This document shows positions 1 to 9,740 of a stretch of DNA of 64,000 nt, piece by piece. Within the stretch, counting starts at the first letter, position 1. Each line of letters starts with the position of its first letter. The stretch spans positions 1,984,001-2,048,000 of the forward strand of contig NC_088935.1 of the NCBI RefSeq assembly GCF_033473495.1, written 5' to 3'. Below the pieces are notes generated by a model. That model did not search any database and was not told the DNA's origin. It saw nothing but the letters and a program-made list of their open reading frames with translations. This DNA comes from Cercospora beticola (lineage: Eukaryota; Ascomycota; Dothideomycetes; Mycosphaerellales; Mycosphaerellaceae). The translations under genes and the position numbers were made by a program.

Positions 1-643
1 AGAGCACAAGTCGAGCGTACGACATGGCACTAGTAAAGCCATAAAAGTCTCGTGCGGTGGCATTGACAGATAGGAAGCCAAAGTCTGATACCAAGTCATC
101 GATCGTCGCGGCCTCTTTGCGCCTCATAGCCTTCGTCTGGTTCGGGGTATTGGGAGTCGGTGGCTCCTGGACTTGATACGATTGACGTCTTGCGGCGGAG
201 TCATCCTCGAACATGTCCACGACCGAAGGCTTCCTGGCACGGGCATCCTCTAATTTCTCTTTGAGCTTTTCGATCCGAGTTTCCAGCGTGGACACATAGC
301 TGCGCTCTTTGCCGCGTGCAAACTGGTCGTTAGTGCTGGTACATTCCGCAGCCCTTCCGTTCTTCTCGCACGATGAGCAAGCTGGCAATTTGCTTCAAGG
401 CCAAGCGGCGAAAGGTCAGCGAATGTGCTTCCGGTGGTGTCTGCGCCATTCGCATTAACTCACCCATCGCACTTGATCTTGGCATTGCGGCATCTCGAGC
501 ATGCAGCGACGGGTCTAGGGCGAGAGCGCGGCGTTAGTGACACGCGTCACCTTGATCGTTCGGAGACAGCCATACCGCGAGACCTTGAGGATGGGGGTTT
601 CCAAAGGCATCAGGGCGTTGGCGTCGAATTTTCCTGGAGCCAT
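1..643 (-). CDS. Zn2Cys6 transcription factor, 3' end cut by window edge
   Basis: Probable nuclear DNA-binding regulator. Three exons on the minus strand: 576..643, 464..514 and 1..392 (continuing past base 1); introns of 61 and 71 bp (donors GTATGG and GTGAGT, acceptors CTAG and GAAG). Only this splicing completes the binuclear cluster: cysteines at residues 28, 31, 38, 45, 48 and 57 (C-x2-C-x6-C-x6-C-x2-C-x8-C), with the cluster split over exons 2 and 3. A linker and short coiled coil (about residues 70-85) follow, then a segment ending at the edge that looks like the start of the fungal-specific regulatory domain. About 170 residues are visible. The start ATG at 641-643 (plus-strand CAT) is the first in frame. 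Target genes cannot be told from the sequence. It is divergent from the Zn2Cys6 gene at 1737. Confidence 0.85.
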
Positions 644-1736
644 CTTGTCAGCTCGTCGATTGTAGAAGGGTTCCACAGTGCGGGCCAGGCTCAGCAGACA
701 TACGCGACCGACAGGCAGGGCATGGCGCAGCTTATGTCGCTGTGCTGTCCACATAGTGCCTCCCGCAGGCGATGTAGCCCTAAAAGCAGGCGCACTGCAG
801 GCGAAACGTACCTGTAGCACGGCTGCGTCTGGGGGTGCCACCAGCTAAGCCACTCGTGTCGACATTGGCGCGAAGGACGACGTCGAGTTGGCTGGTCAAG
901 TCGTGTCTTGCACGCGACGAGCAGCGCACGAGGGACAGGACAGCAATGTCTGGGCCTGCAGCAGCGGTGCCCGGAGCGGATCCGAGAGCGTGGAAGGAGA
1001 GATCAACAAGTGAAGTCGCGACCTCGGATCCCACTTTTGGTGAGAGCTGGGCCGATAAGGCAAGGCAGCATGTGCATACGCGAATTTGGAAGGTTCGAGC
1101 AGGCGTGGAATGCAGACAGGTTCGGCAGATCGTTGACGGCGATGCCCACTCACCACGTCGACGCCGTCCGCTGCTGAGACTGCTTGCTTGCTTCGCAGCA
1201 TGCGTGTCGTGGAGCTGAAGCGCACTCCTCGTCCGTGCCGCCCAGCTGCTGGCCTGCACCGTGATTGACGCGAGCAGCCACGCCAGCAGCGCCCACTGGC
1301 ACGCCTGCTCTGCCGAGTGTGCCCTACGCGCAGGCCGAGCCGTGGAGCGGTGTCGCGGCACTCGCCTCGGGCACGTCCCTCGTCACCTGGCGAATGGCGA
1401 GCGCGACACGCCGTGAGCCCTTCCGTTTTGCGCGGGTGGGGTCTGTCTTACGGTGGTACTAGTTACCGCCGAAGCTTCATATGCGCCCATATGGAATGTG
1501 CTGTCTGATGAGCGTGTCGCTTCGCAACCTCCAGTCCGCTGCCACATCTTCCATTGCGCGCGCATCATCACCGCACGCTCACCTCCGGCAGAGCGACGTG
1601 CCCGCCAGTGCCGCAGACACCACAGAGCTTCTTGCCGGCTCCCAAGCCGAATCGCAGGCCACGACACTCAGCAAGTGGCGAGATAAGCAACGCGCAATGC
1701 GCCACCGATCGCGCACCCTCTGCCATCGATCATAGC
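644..1736. other. Intergenic region between divergent regulators
   Basis: About 1.1 kb between the start codons of two divergent Zn2Cys6 genes. Open frames here are short or antisense and rich in Arg, Ser and Ala with no domain I recognise. It most likely holds both promoters and 5' leaders. An ATG at 1554 is in frame with the downstream gene and would add 61 residues to it. Confidence 0.6.
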
Positions 1737-4326
1737 ATGGCAGCAGTTCACCCGCTCGCCGCACTGAACACCAATGTCGGCGGGAGGAAAAAGGCCGCAC
1801 TGCGGCATGAAAGTGCCGAGGATGGATCGTCGGGGAGTCAGGTTGCTCACACATTGACCGCGTGCACGCGCTGTAGACAGGTAATCCAGCACACCGAGTG
1901 TCTCTTGTGACGAGGATCAAGACGTTGACAAACGTGTGAAGCGCAAGACGCGATGCGATCCCGGCCTTCCACGCTGTACACCATGCGAGCGAACGAATTC
2001 CATCTGTGAGTACTACGATTCCACCCGAGGGCACAATGTCAACCGCAACTATGTAGTCTGGTTACAGCATAAATGCCGAGAGCTGGAGGAAGAGCTCGAC
2101 CGCGTGGAGAATGAGGATGGCCATGAGGATCCCGAAGCTCTCATGCGCGCGGCGAACGTGCGCATGCACGATGAGAAGGAATCGAAATATCTCGGACCCT
2201 CCAGCGGCATCGCCATCACCCGCCTGGTCATGCAGCTGGCAAAGCAGTTCACCGACGCAAAGAGTATCACAGAAATCGTGCCGGACCAGCAAGCGCGGCA
2301 GATCAAGGAGTTGTATGCGCAAGAACAGGCAAAGCCAACTTCGAAGATATATCCCTTGATCAGCGATGTTGCTGCCTCGGACCTACCCATGCGATCTCTG
2401 GGCGATCTGTTACTGCAGCTATACAAGCTGAAAGTACAGCCCATGTATCCAGCACTTCACGAGCCCACGCTAGACAAAGATTTCGACACAGCTTACGTGC
2501 AGCCGGATCATGCCACTCCGTATCAGCATTTCGTATGCCGTATGGTCATTGCAATCAGTCTCCAGAAGATGGATACGCAATACGCAGGACTGGCGGACAG
2601 CTATTATTTGGCTGCCCTCAAGTACATGGAGGCCGTCGTACGACCGATGAACTTGAAAACCTTACAGTGTTTCGCACTCATGGCAGAGTATTCTCTGTTG
2701 ACGCCGACACGCACTGCAATATACTACGTGGTGGGCATCGCAGTACGTTTGCTGCAGGCGCTAGGTCTCACAGAGGAGAAGACAATTACGAGAGGACAGC
2801 AGGATGGCACTGCCGATTGTCTTGAGATCGATCTGAGGCGGCGCTTATTCTGGTGCATCATGGTCATGGAGTGGGGCCTCGCCCATTCGATCGGCAGACC
2901 CGGCATGCTCGCGACAGGTCAAGACCACATCGATGTTGGCTGGTTCGAGACTTGTGACGATCAATTCATCACACCCGAGGGCATCAATCCAGCTGCACAG
3001 CGGCCGACTCTCAAGAAATGGGTCGCTATACACTTCTTCAAGATGCGGCTACTTCAGCTCGAGATTCGGAGAAAATTGTATCAGAAAAAAAGGCCAGAGC
3101 CGAAAAGCGATAGCGATCCATGGTTCATTCGTATGGAGGCAAAATTGACTGCATGGAGGGATGCCGCGCCTTCCCAAGACGAAGGTGCCGGTCTCGACAA
3201 GGTCTGGTTCATCGGGCGCTACAATACCATGATCGTATTTCTGTATCGGCCATCTCCCCAAGTGCCTCGACCGTCGGTGGAAGCTGCTCTCAAATGTTAC
3301 GAAGCCTGCGAGTACAACATCTACATGCAGCGAGGGCAAATTGCGAAGAGAAACGTTGACCTCACGTGGATCTTCACACAATCGCTCTTCATGGCAATCA
3401 ATACTATGCTCTGGTCCTTGAGCTACGTGGAAGTGCGACGGAAGTACACCCGTGAATCAGTCGAGGGGCACCTCGCCATTGCAATGACGGCTATTCAGCA
3501 GGCCTCGGAACGTTGGCCTGGTGTGGCTTCTGCCGTTCAGCTGTACCAAAAGCTCATCTTTGCGATCATGAAGATATATGACAAAGAGGGCGATGTACCC
3601 ATATCCGCCAACACGCCCTCCGATGCGGCGTCCCCAGGGTCGATGTTCCCAGACAGCCGGTCACGGGCGACCAGTCCGGCTACGCTTAGCACGCAATCTG
3701 TGGCGACGCCACCCGAGAAGCAGCCTCCGTTCGGATACATCAATCACCAGGCGGCAAGGGGCAGTATCGAAGAACCTCCACCACTGCCATATCGTAGCGA
3801 TTCAAACTTCAGCAATGTACCCACACCGCCGAGGCATTTATCCAGCACAGGAAGTCACCATCAACAGAGTTCTGAGTCGATCACAACGATCGGATCGATG
3901 GAGTACCAGCCTCAGCACCACTACCACAGCGAACAATTCAATAGCCTACCGGAATTCATGCCTAATATCACAGTGCCTGGATGGACCGCCCCACAGCAGC
4001 AGCCCATGCTTAATACTTCCACACTGCCGGCTCAGCAACATCTTAACCCATATACGCACGAGGCTTTCGATCCAACGAACCCTGCTTATCCCTTCCCGGG
4101 CGGGTTCGACCAAGACCCAAATGGTCAAGACCAACAGCCGTATGTCCCGCAGTATTGGGATATGGACACGGGAGTCTTCGGCGAAGGCCTCACCCAAATG
4201 CAGCAGCAAGAACTCATGCACTCGCTCGAGACGGATGGAATGGAGGATATTCAGACCATGATTTCGCACACGCTAGCTGCAATCACACCCAAAACAACAC
4301 AAAAGCCTCAGCAGGCACCATTTTAG
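1737..4326 (+). CDS. Zn2Cys6 transcription factor with fungal regulatory domain
   Basis: Nuclear regulator of about 842 residues. Exons 1737..1880 and 1942..4326; the 61-bp intron (GTAATC...GTGAAG) lies inside the zinc cluster. Joining them gives cysteines 43, 46, 53, 60, 63 and 70 in the classic six-cysteine spacing. A Leu/Glu-rich coiled coil follows (about 85-105), then a fungal_trans domain (about residues 190-470) and a long Gln/Pro/Ser/His-rich tail (about 600-842) that may be an activation region. The middle region (a conserved GPSSGIA motif, then 'QYAGLADSYYLAA') recalls regulators of the PPR1/UaY type, but this is family resemblance only. An in-frame ATG at 1554 is an alternative start; I chose 1737 because the extra 61 residues look like leader sequence. 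Confidence 0.88.
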
Positions 4327-4807
4327 TGATATGATGATTGACATGAGGGAGGATCAGATATGTGTGACAGCGAGGAGTTGGAGGAGCGAGTCGTGTTTAT
4401 CACTATACCCAATTTGAATGATTGTGACTTTCGAGTCTAGCCTGTGTGCTCATCGTGGGCTTCAACCTGTTTGGCTGCTTCATTTGCAGATCGACATTCA
4501 CATGAGACTGTGGCATAGAAACTGATTTTGAAATTCAGGCAGTGTAGCTATCTGCGAAGTGCCGTGCACAGTTGACTGTGCGCGGAACTGGAACTCCATG
4601 ACGCCGCGCCTTGTGCCCATCTTAAAGGCTGAAGTGTCCGTGGTCGCACCTGCTCCCCGACCTCAATGTGTGCTTGCCTGTAGATGGCAAGCGACGCGTT
4701 TACAAGCGTCCTTTTCTCGTAGCACTCGATAGCCACTCGGAAATATCTCTCTTGATCCAACCGAGAGCTCAGCCGCTGTTTTGATTCGTATCCTTCTCGC
4801 GTGACGA
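4327..4807. other. Convergent 3' region
   Basis: Tail-to-tail interval between the regulator at 1737-4326 and the SUMO gene. Open frames on the minus strand here are read-through beyond the SUMO intron. I see nothing but probable 3' UTRs. Confidence 0.6.
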
Positions 4808-5157
4808 TCAGCAGCCACCGATCTGCTCCTGGTGCACCTCGAGCGAATCGCCGTCTTGCATGTCGAGCTGCGCACAATGTCAGCGTGTGTTTCTTTGAAT
4901 CTAATTGCAAAACTACTCACCACATCCGGCGTATCCGTCGCGTTGACACGCTGTCCGTCGAACAGGAAGCGTACGCTTTGTGGGCTCTTGCCCTGTCTGT
5001 CGCAAAAGGCATCCATGAGCTTCTTCAGCTGTGTGGAGCGCTTGATCTTGAAGAAGACTTCGTTGTTGCCATCCGTCACTTTAATGTTCAAGTGCTCGCT
5101 CGCAGGCTGCTGCGCATCGGGTTGATCTGCAGGAGGTGTGCCGTTGTTTTCTGCCAT
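4808..5157 (-). CDS. SMT3: SUMO (ubiquitin-like modifier)
   Basis: Small ubiquitin-like modifier that is conjugated to lysines through the Aos1/Uba2 E1 and Ubc9 E2. Exons 4921..5157 and 4808..4867, joined over a 53-bp intron (GTGAGT...GCAG). The product has 98 residues: a flexible acidic N-terminus (1-22), then the beta-grasp fold (about 23-95), including the typical 'EVFFKIK' strand and '[11 protein letters not shown]'. The second exon supplies the last strand and the Gly96-Gly97 conjugation motif, followed by one Cys and a stop, so the precursor tail removed by the Ulp protease would be one residue. Without splicing the frame runs into unrelated sequence and loses the di-glycine. The gene is divergent from CMC4. 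Confidence 0.95.
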
Positions 5158-5676
5158 CGTGGACTCGAGCGTGGGTGGTAGCGGGGTCGGAGGGTGTACC
5201 GCGTTGGTTTCGATGTGGAAGAAAGTGGTTGGAGGGGTTTACGTTGGAGGCGGAAGAGCGAAGCGCGTTTTATACCGTCGACCGCTGACTAACGTGAATG
5301 AGCGTGAAGCTCAGTTGGAAGTTGAAGCGTTGAAGCCTTGTGGCGCGAGTGCTGTGAATTGTCGTTAGCTCGGAAGGTGGAAGTGATCTGCAAGTGGCAG
5401 TCGCATCCGCTGCAGCGGCAACAACCACGACTCAGCGTCTGACCTTGTCCGGTGGCTTCTAGGCTCTTCTGCTGCTACTACGAAGAGCGAAGTGAGCAAA
5501 CAGTGTGTGCGCGTGTTGCGAATCAGATTTCCTTGTGCGACAACGCTGGACTGGATTGACGTAGAATCGAAGCCTCGAGAGTGGGGAAAGAAGGACCGGA
5601 ACGCGCCAAGAGCGTCACGATTGCTTTGTTGCTCGTTCGAGTAGTCACCAGCAGAGCAACGGGACTGTACGCGACA
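5158..5676. promoter_or_regulatory. Divergent promoter region SUMO / CMC4
   Basis: 519 bp between two divergent start codons. A TATA-like TTTTATACC lies at 5268-5276. No protein-like frame is supported. It presumably carries both promoters and leaders. Confidence 0.45.
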
Positions 5677-6135
5677 ATGGTATGTGCACTTCCTCTCAAG
5701 CGCGTCACTTCACTTTCTGATGATCAAGTGAAGCCCACAACGCCTGAAGACGGTCTGAAGACGGACCCTCCCTGCCACCCGCAAGCTTGTGCAATTCAAG
5801 GTGAGTATGCGGATGCCGTCAATGGCCGCCACGCATTAATTCACGTTATAGACTGCATACAGAAGAACAACTACAAGGAGGAGAAGTGCCAGAAACAGGT
5901 AGACGCTCTCTTGCTGCTGATGAACGAAGACCGCGCTGACTGGGCTTGCAGATCAACGCGCTGTGAGACATGCGACAAAACTCGCGCTCGTGCATTCGCT
6001 GACCCAGCCACGTCCAGATACGAGTGTTGCAACCTCTTCTACCAGAAGGAAGGCGATGACGCGAGCACCGTATCTTGCCCAAAGGCCAATCTGCTGAGAT
6101 TGAAGATGAAGCAGCGGTCCCAAGGCATCAAGTGA
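5677..6135 (+). CDS. CMC4: Cmc4-like twin Cx9C mitochondrial protein
   Basis: Predicted intermembrane-space CHCH protein imported by Mia40/Erv1. Five exons: 5677..5679 (ATG only), 5734..5800, 5852..5898, 5952..5962 (11 nt) and 6018..6135; introns 51-55 bp with GTATGT, GTGAGT, GTAGAC and GTGAGA donors. The spliced product is 81 residues, the family's usual size. It has twin Cx9C pairs C15-x9-C25 and C36-x9-C46, then C47 and C63. The conserved end ('CPKANLLRLKMKQR') matches Cmc4. The second Cx9C motif is completed only by the 11-nt exon. The first intron begins directly after ATG (phase 0, acceptor GTGAAG at 5728-5733). Reading through it instead gives a longer, atypical N-terminus with no stop, so cDNA is needed for the start. 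Confidence 0.88.
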   Translation: MVCALPLKRVTSLSDDQVKPTTPEDGLKTDPPCHPQACAIQGEYADAVNGRHALIHVIDCIQKNNYKEEKCQKQVDALLLLMNEDRADWACRSTRCETCDKTRARAFADPATSRYECCNLFYQKEGDDASTVSCPKANLLRLKMKQRSQGIK

Positions 6136-6625
6136 GCGCCGATTCGCGCATGTATATAAATTTTTGTCACGCTTGGAGGATATCGGGCAAACCGCGAGTC
6201 GGTTTGTCAGGTTATCCAGACAAGTGTATTTCAATCTGAGGTCACCGGAGCACGCAAAGAGGCCTCGAGGGACCTGCACAAACACTGAACGTTCGCACCG
6301 AGACTCTAAAAGTGGCCTGGTTAAAGACATTGTTGAAGGAAAAAGAACAGAGTTGCGCAGCTGGAGAGATTTTCTAATGTAGTGCCAAGCTTCTCCTGTG
6401 TGCAGCCTTAGGCATGAGTCAGATCCTGGCTGCTGGTTTCGGCGACCTGCGATCAGACGCCAAGCGCCTCTTTGCTCTGTACGTAACAATCATCCTCCAG
6501 CACAGATTTCGTTTGCCGATGTTCCATTAGTGCTCTGGAGCCCCGTGGAGAATTGGAGGTCTCTCTCTTTTGGAGTTCTACTCACCAACCTCCAAGCACA
6601 AATTTTCATCAGCAAAATCACAGCC
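6136..6625. other. Intergenic region
   Basis: 490 bp between CMC4 and the nucleoside hydrolase, both on the plus strand. It should contain the CMC4 3' UTR and the hydrolase promoter. No supported gene. Confidence 0.55.
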
Positions 6626-8291
6626 ATGGCTCGAAAAGTCATCATAGATACCGACCCAGTGAGATGAACAGCTGTTTTTGTCGAGATGATGCTAACAAGA
6701 CGAAAGGGCGTGGACGATGTTATGGCAATGTTACTGGCACTCTCTGCCCTGCCGGAAGAACTCGAAGTACTACTTCTATCGATCACCTATGGCAATATCG
6801 ACGTGGAAAACTGTCTAAGAAATGTCGTTTCCATGTTCTTCCATATTGAGAAAGAGATCGAGTGGCGAGCAGCTCAAGGCAAGCCCCTGGGTTTTGACGC
6901 TCTGCGCAAAACGAAGCCCATCGTTGCTGTTGGCAGCGATCATCCACTTACTGATCAAATGTTGATGGCGGACTTCTTTCGTGAGCTTCTCTCCCGTGTT
7001 CGCTTCCCTACCAGGAGCTGACCATTTTCTAGATGGAAGAGATGGTCTTGGAGGCATTCATGGAACAGTGGGAGATTTGAGAGTCCGGCAACAAAGATCA
7101 TTGACTGACAAGATGGCAGCATCCTCATCTTACCCCGAACGAGACGTGGAAGGGCCTCTTTGACAAAGCTGCGAGCTCTGGAACTGACGCCGATAAGATC
7201 ATTGCAAGTGAGCTGCGCAACGAAGGCGCAATGTTCACTGCGTCGAAAATACCAGCAGTTGACGAGATCCTCCGCTTGCTCAGAGAAAACGAGCCAGGTA
7301 AGCATGAAATCGATGTGGCAGTCGTACATAATGGATGCTGATGAAAGTACCTTCTCTGAAGATACGATTACGATTGTTGCAATCGGCCCGCTGACCAATC
7401 TTGCACATGCTGCAGCACAAGACCCAGAAACTTTCCTCAGAGCCAAGGAAGTGGTAGTTATGGGCGGCAACGTTGATGAGAAAGGCAACGTGAGTGACTA
7501 GTTTCGGAGTGTCTGTGGACAAGCAACTTTTGCTAACGCAGGTCTATCGTTTGCCAGATGACACCAGGTAAGTAAAGTCCAAGGTCCTTCGCCATGCGCA
7601 AATTAATGTGTTCAATGCAGTGGCCGAGTTCAACACATTCGCAGATGCAGTAGCTGCGGCTCGAGTGTACGCACTGTCTTCTCCCACGCCGAAAACGACC
7701 ATGCCACCAGTACCACCCGCCCCTCCTGGGCAGCAGGCTGATCAGGCACCACCGCCATACCTGGCAGATTATCCGGAAAAGCTCTCACGTCAACTGAAGG
7801 TCACATTATTTTCTCTTGACATCACGGAACGTCATGCACTCAGTCGCGGCCTGTTCCGTACATTGAGTGAGCCTCTCGTGAGCGCTGCATCGCCGCTGGC
7901 GGAGTGGGCGACGGCATTTCTCACATCAACGTTCGACAAAGTGGAGAGCCTGCAGCAGGACGTCTCCGGTGATGCGGTCGGTTTGCACTTGCATGATCCG
8001 CTCTGTATCTGGTATTGTATGGCTACTGACGTGTCGGGCTGGGAAATTCTCAAAGATGAAGACCTGCGCGTGGAGACATCTGGACAATGGACACGAGGGA
8101 TGTGTGTCGTTGATCGACGCACGAGAAAGAAATGGCCTGCAGGCGATGAAGGCGAGCGACCTGGTGATGCTGGCAACTGGCTTTCTCTGAATGCAGGCAA
8201 CAGATTGCAGCGCTGCATTGGCACTCCGCAGACGACTGGAAACAGTGATTTCGGAGAGTTCTTGGTGAAGCGCGTTTTCCTGTCCGGTTGA
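6626..8291 (+). CDS. Inosine-uridine preferring nucleoside hydrolase family protein
   Basis: Calcium-dependent N-glycosidase of nucleoside salvage (ribonucleoside to base plus ribose). Seven exons: 6626..6658, 6707..6980, 7033..7067, 7120..7297, 7362..7489, 7558..7567 (10 nt) and 7621..8291, giving 442 residues. The N-terminal metal-site motif DTDPGVDD is created across the first intron. Exon 3 carries '[10 protein letters not shown]', exon 5 '[12 protein letters not shown]' and 'VVVMGGN', and the 10-nt exon gives the MTP that joins GN to '[19 protein letters not shown]'. A late 'LHDPLCIW' provides the catalytic-type His-Asp. The protein is longer than bacterial IUNH enzymes (about 310-330), mainly at the C-terminus and in a Pro-rich insert after 'ARVYALSS'. 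Nucleoside preference cannot be judged. Confidence 0.9.
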
Positions 8292-8372
8292 CCTTAAGAT
8301 ATCGACAGAAGTATCCTTCCTCGTTCACTCAAAAGAAGCCCAACGGCGCAACGTTAGACTGCATCAACTGCC

Positions 8373-8448
8373 AACCTCATATTGGCTAGGCAGCTGCTCA
8401 AAGAAACCTCACTTCACATTGGCTAGTCAGCTGTTGAACCAAACCTCA
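8373..8448. promoter_or_regulatory. Tandem CCAAT/CAGCTG promoter module
   Basis: Two imperfect copies of one module: ATTGGCTAG (inverted CCAAT) at 8381 and 8418, each followed by CAGCTG (8391-8396 and 8428-8433), 37 bp apart. The heptamer AACCTCA flanks them three times (8373, 8405, 8442). The module lies 100-175 bp before the ATG of the BTB-like gene. CCAAT boxes are bound by the HAP/CBC complex in ascomycetes; the function here is inferred. Confidence 0.5.
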
Positions 8449-8547
8449 CTTGCGTACCTATTAATGTTCCCCACCCGCTTCTCATTGTTCACTCTCGTCA
8501 CAACCAGCACGCGCCACCACCCGGTCTTGCTTCGACACGCAAACAAG

Positions 8548-9533
8548 ATGCTCTCACCGCCATCGACAGGCAAGAAGCGAAAGAGGATTGACGAGGTTGA
8601 ACTACTCAAGAGAAAGGTCATTGACCTTGAAGCTGCACTCGCTCGTTGCCGCGCGCCTCTGGCCGACGCACCCAAGTGCGTAATCCAGGCCCTCGACAGT
8701 CTTTCCAGCATTGAGCTAATTTGGATTGCAGATTGGGCCAGCAGATCTTGTTCCTGTTTGTGGGACCAGAACCGCACTTTATAACTCTACATACGGACAC
8801 ACTGGCGCTTCCCACAGCTCACTGGCTGTACAATGTTCCGGCGAGGCTCAACGGTCTTATCCACCTTGTAGACCAAGACCCAGAGCTCGTCGCCATCTGG
8901 CGCCTTTACTTGTACACAGGCAAAATCTGGTCGCAGTGGGATGGCGACATCGACGATATTGACGACGGGGAGCAGACGGTTCACGAAGACAGGGAATGGC
9001 ATCGCCTGATGTTGCTATACGTCTTAGCAAAGTCTCTGAGCGACGAGGCCTTTGGCAACAAGGTCTTGGACAGCATCTTCGAAAAAGTCGAGCTATCGGA
9101 CCGCTTTCCTACTGACTTGGCGGCTGAGGTCTGGGAGCACACCACTTGGGGTAACAACCTGAGAAAAGTGATCGTCGACCTTCATGTGTGGAAGGGGCAG
9201 GGTATGTAATGGTCTGCATGACTGGAGACGCACTACTAACATGTCCTAGGCTCCGGACTTCGCGAACCGCATGCTGATCGCAATGGCCCTGCCGACTTCC
9301 TCAACCGCGTCCGCACTGGTCTGACAACTGCGGGAGGCAAAGTCAAAGACGCTGCGGTGACTTCGCCATGGGCCACTGCATCTAACCGATGTGCAAAATA
9401 TCATCGCCATCACTACACCGATTATTGCGGCATAGAAGTTATGGATCTCACAGAAGCCGGAAACATGTATGAGCCGTCGGCCGGCCCAAATACGCCAACT
9501 CGCATCCCAGCGCGCGCCTATCCGACTCCTTGA
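8548..9533 (+). CDS. BTB/POZ-like domain protein
   Basis: Exons 8548..8675, 8732..9201 and 9250..9533; the second intron has a perfect CTACTAAC branch site. The product has 293 residues. A basic start (residues about 8-15, GKKRKR) and short helix lead into 'LFLFVGPEPHFITLHTDTLALPTAHW', which resembles the start of the BTB fold common in Dothideomycete proteins, where the domain recognises binding partners or Cul3. An acidic insert lies around residues 125-145. The C-terminal third is basic and low in motifs. No DNA-binding or Kelch repeats are visible. Function is unknown; the first donor is the less usual GTGCGT. Confidence 0.72.
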
Positions 9534-9740
9534 TGGACAATTGCATGTTGTCAGCGGTGCAAGTGGCAGGAAGAAGACGTGTGCAACGACGGAGAATGTT
9601 GGCGAGATTGTGCTTGTTTGTTGGTCGAATCCCGAATTCTTTGGAAGCGCAGTAGTCTGAGATTGTTGAGCACCAGCACGTATGATGTCTTGCAGGATCC
9701 GTGATAGCGTAGAGGGTTCGACTCCGGAACCAAGTCATCT

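Noticed and set aside
780..1361. 193-codon minus-strand frame in the divergent promoter
   Set aside because: Arg/Ser/Ala-rich, no motif, no splice-supported partner.
3578..4261. 227-codon plus-strand frame in the second regulator
   Set aside because: Shadow of the Gln/Pro/Ser-rich tail; the regulator's own frame carries the conserved domains.
5680..5700. 21-nt intron option in CMC4 (acceptor CTCAAG)
   Set aside because: Too short to be spliced; the 54-bp option keeps frame and gives the family length.
9706..9735. GGGTTCGACTCC resembling a tRNA B box / T-loop
   Set aside because: The flanking bases do not form a T stem, and no A box, anticodon arm or acceptor stem fits upstream.
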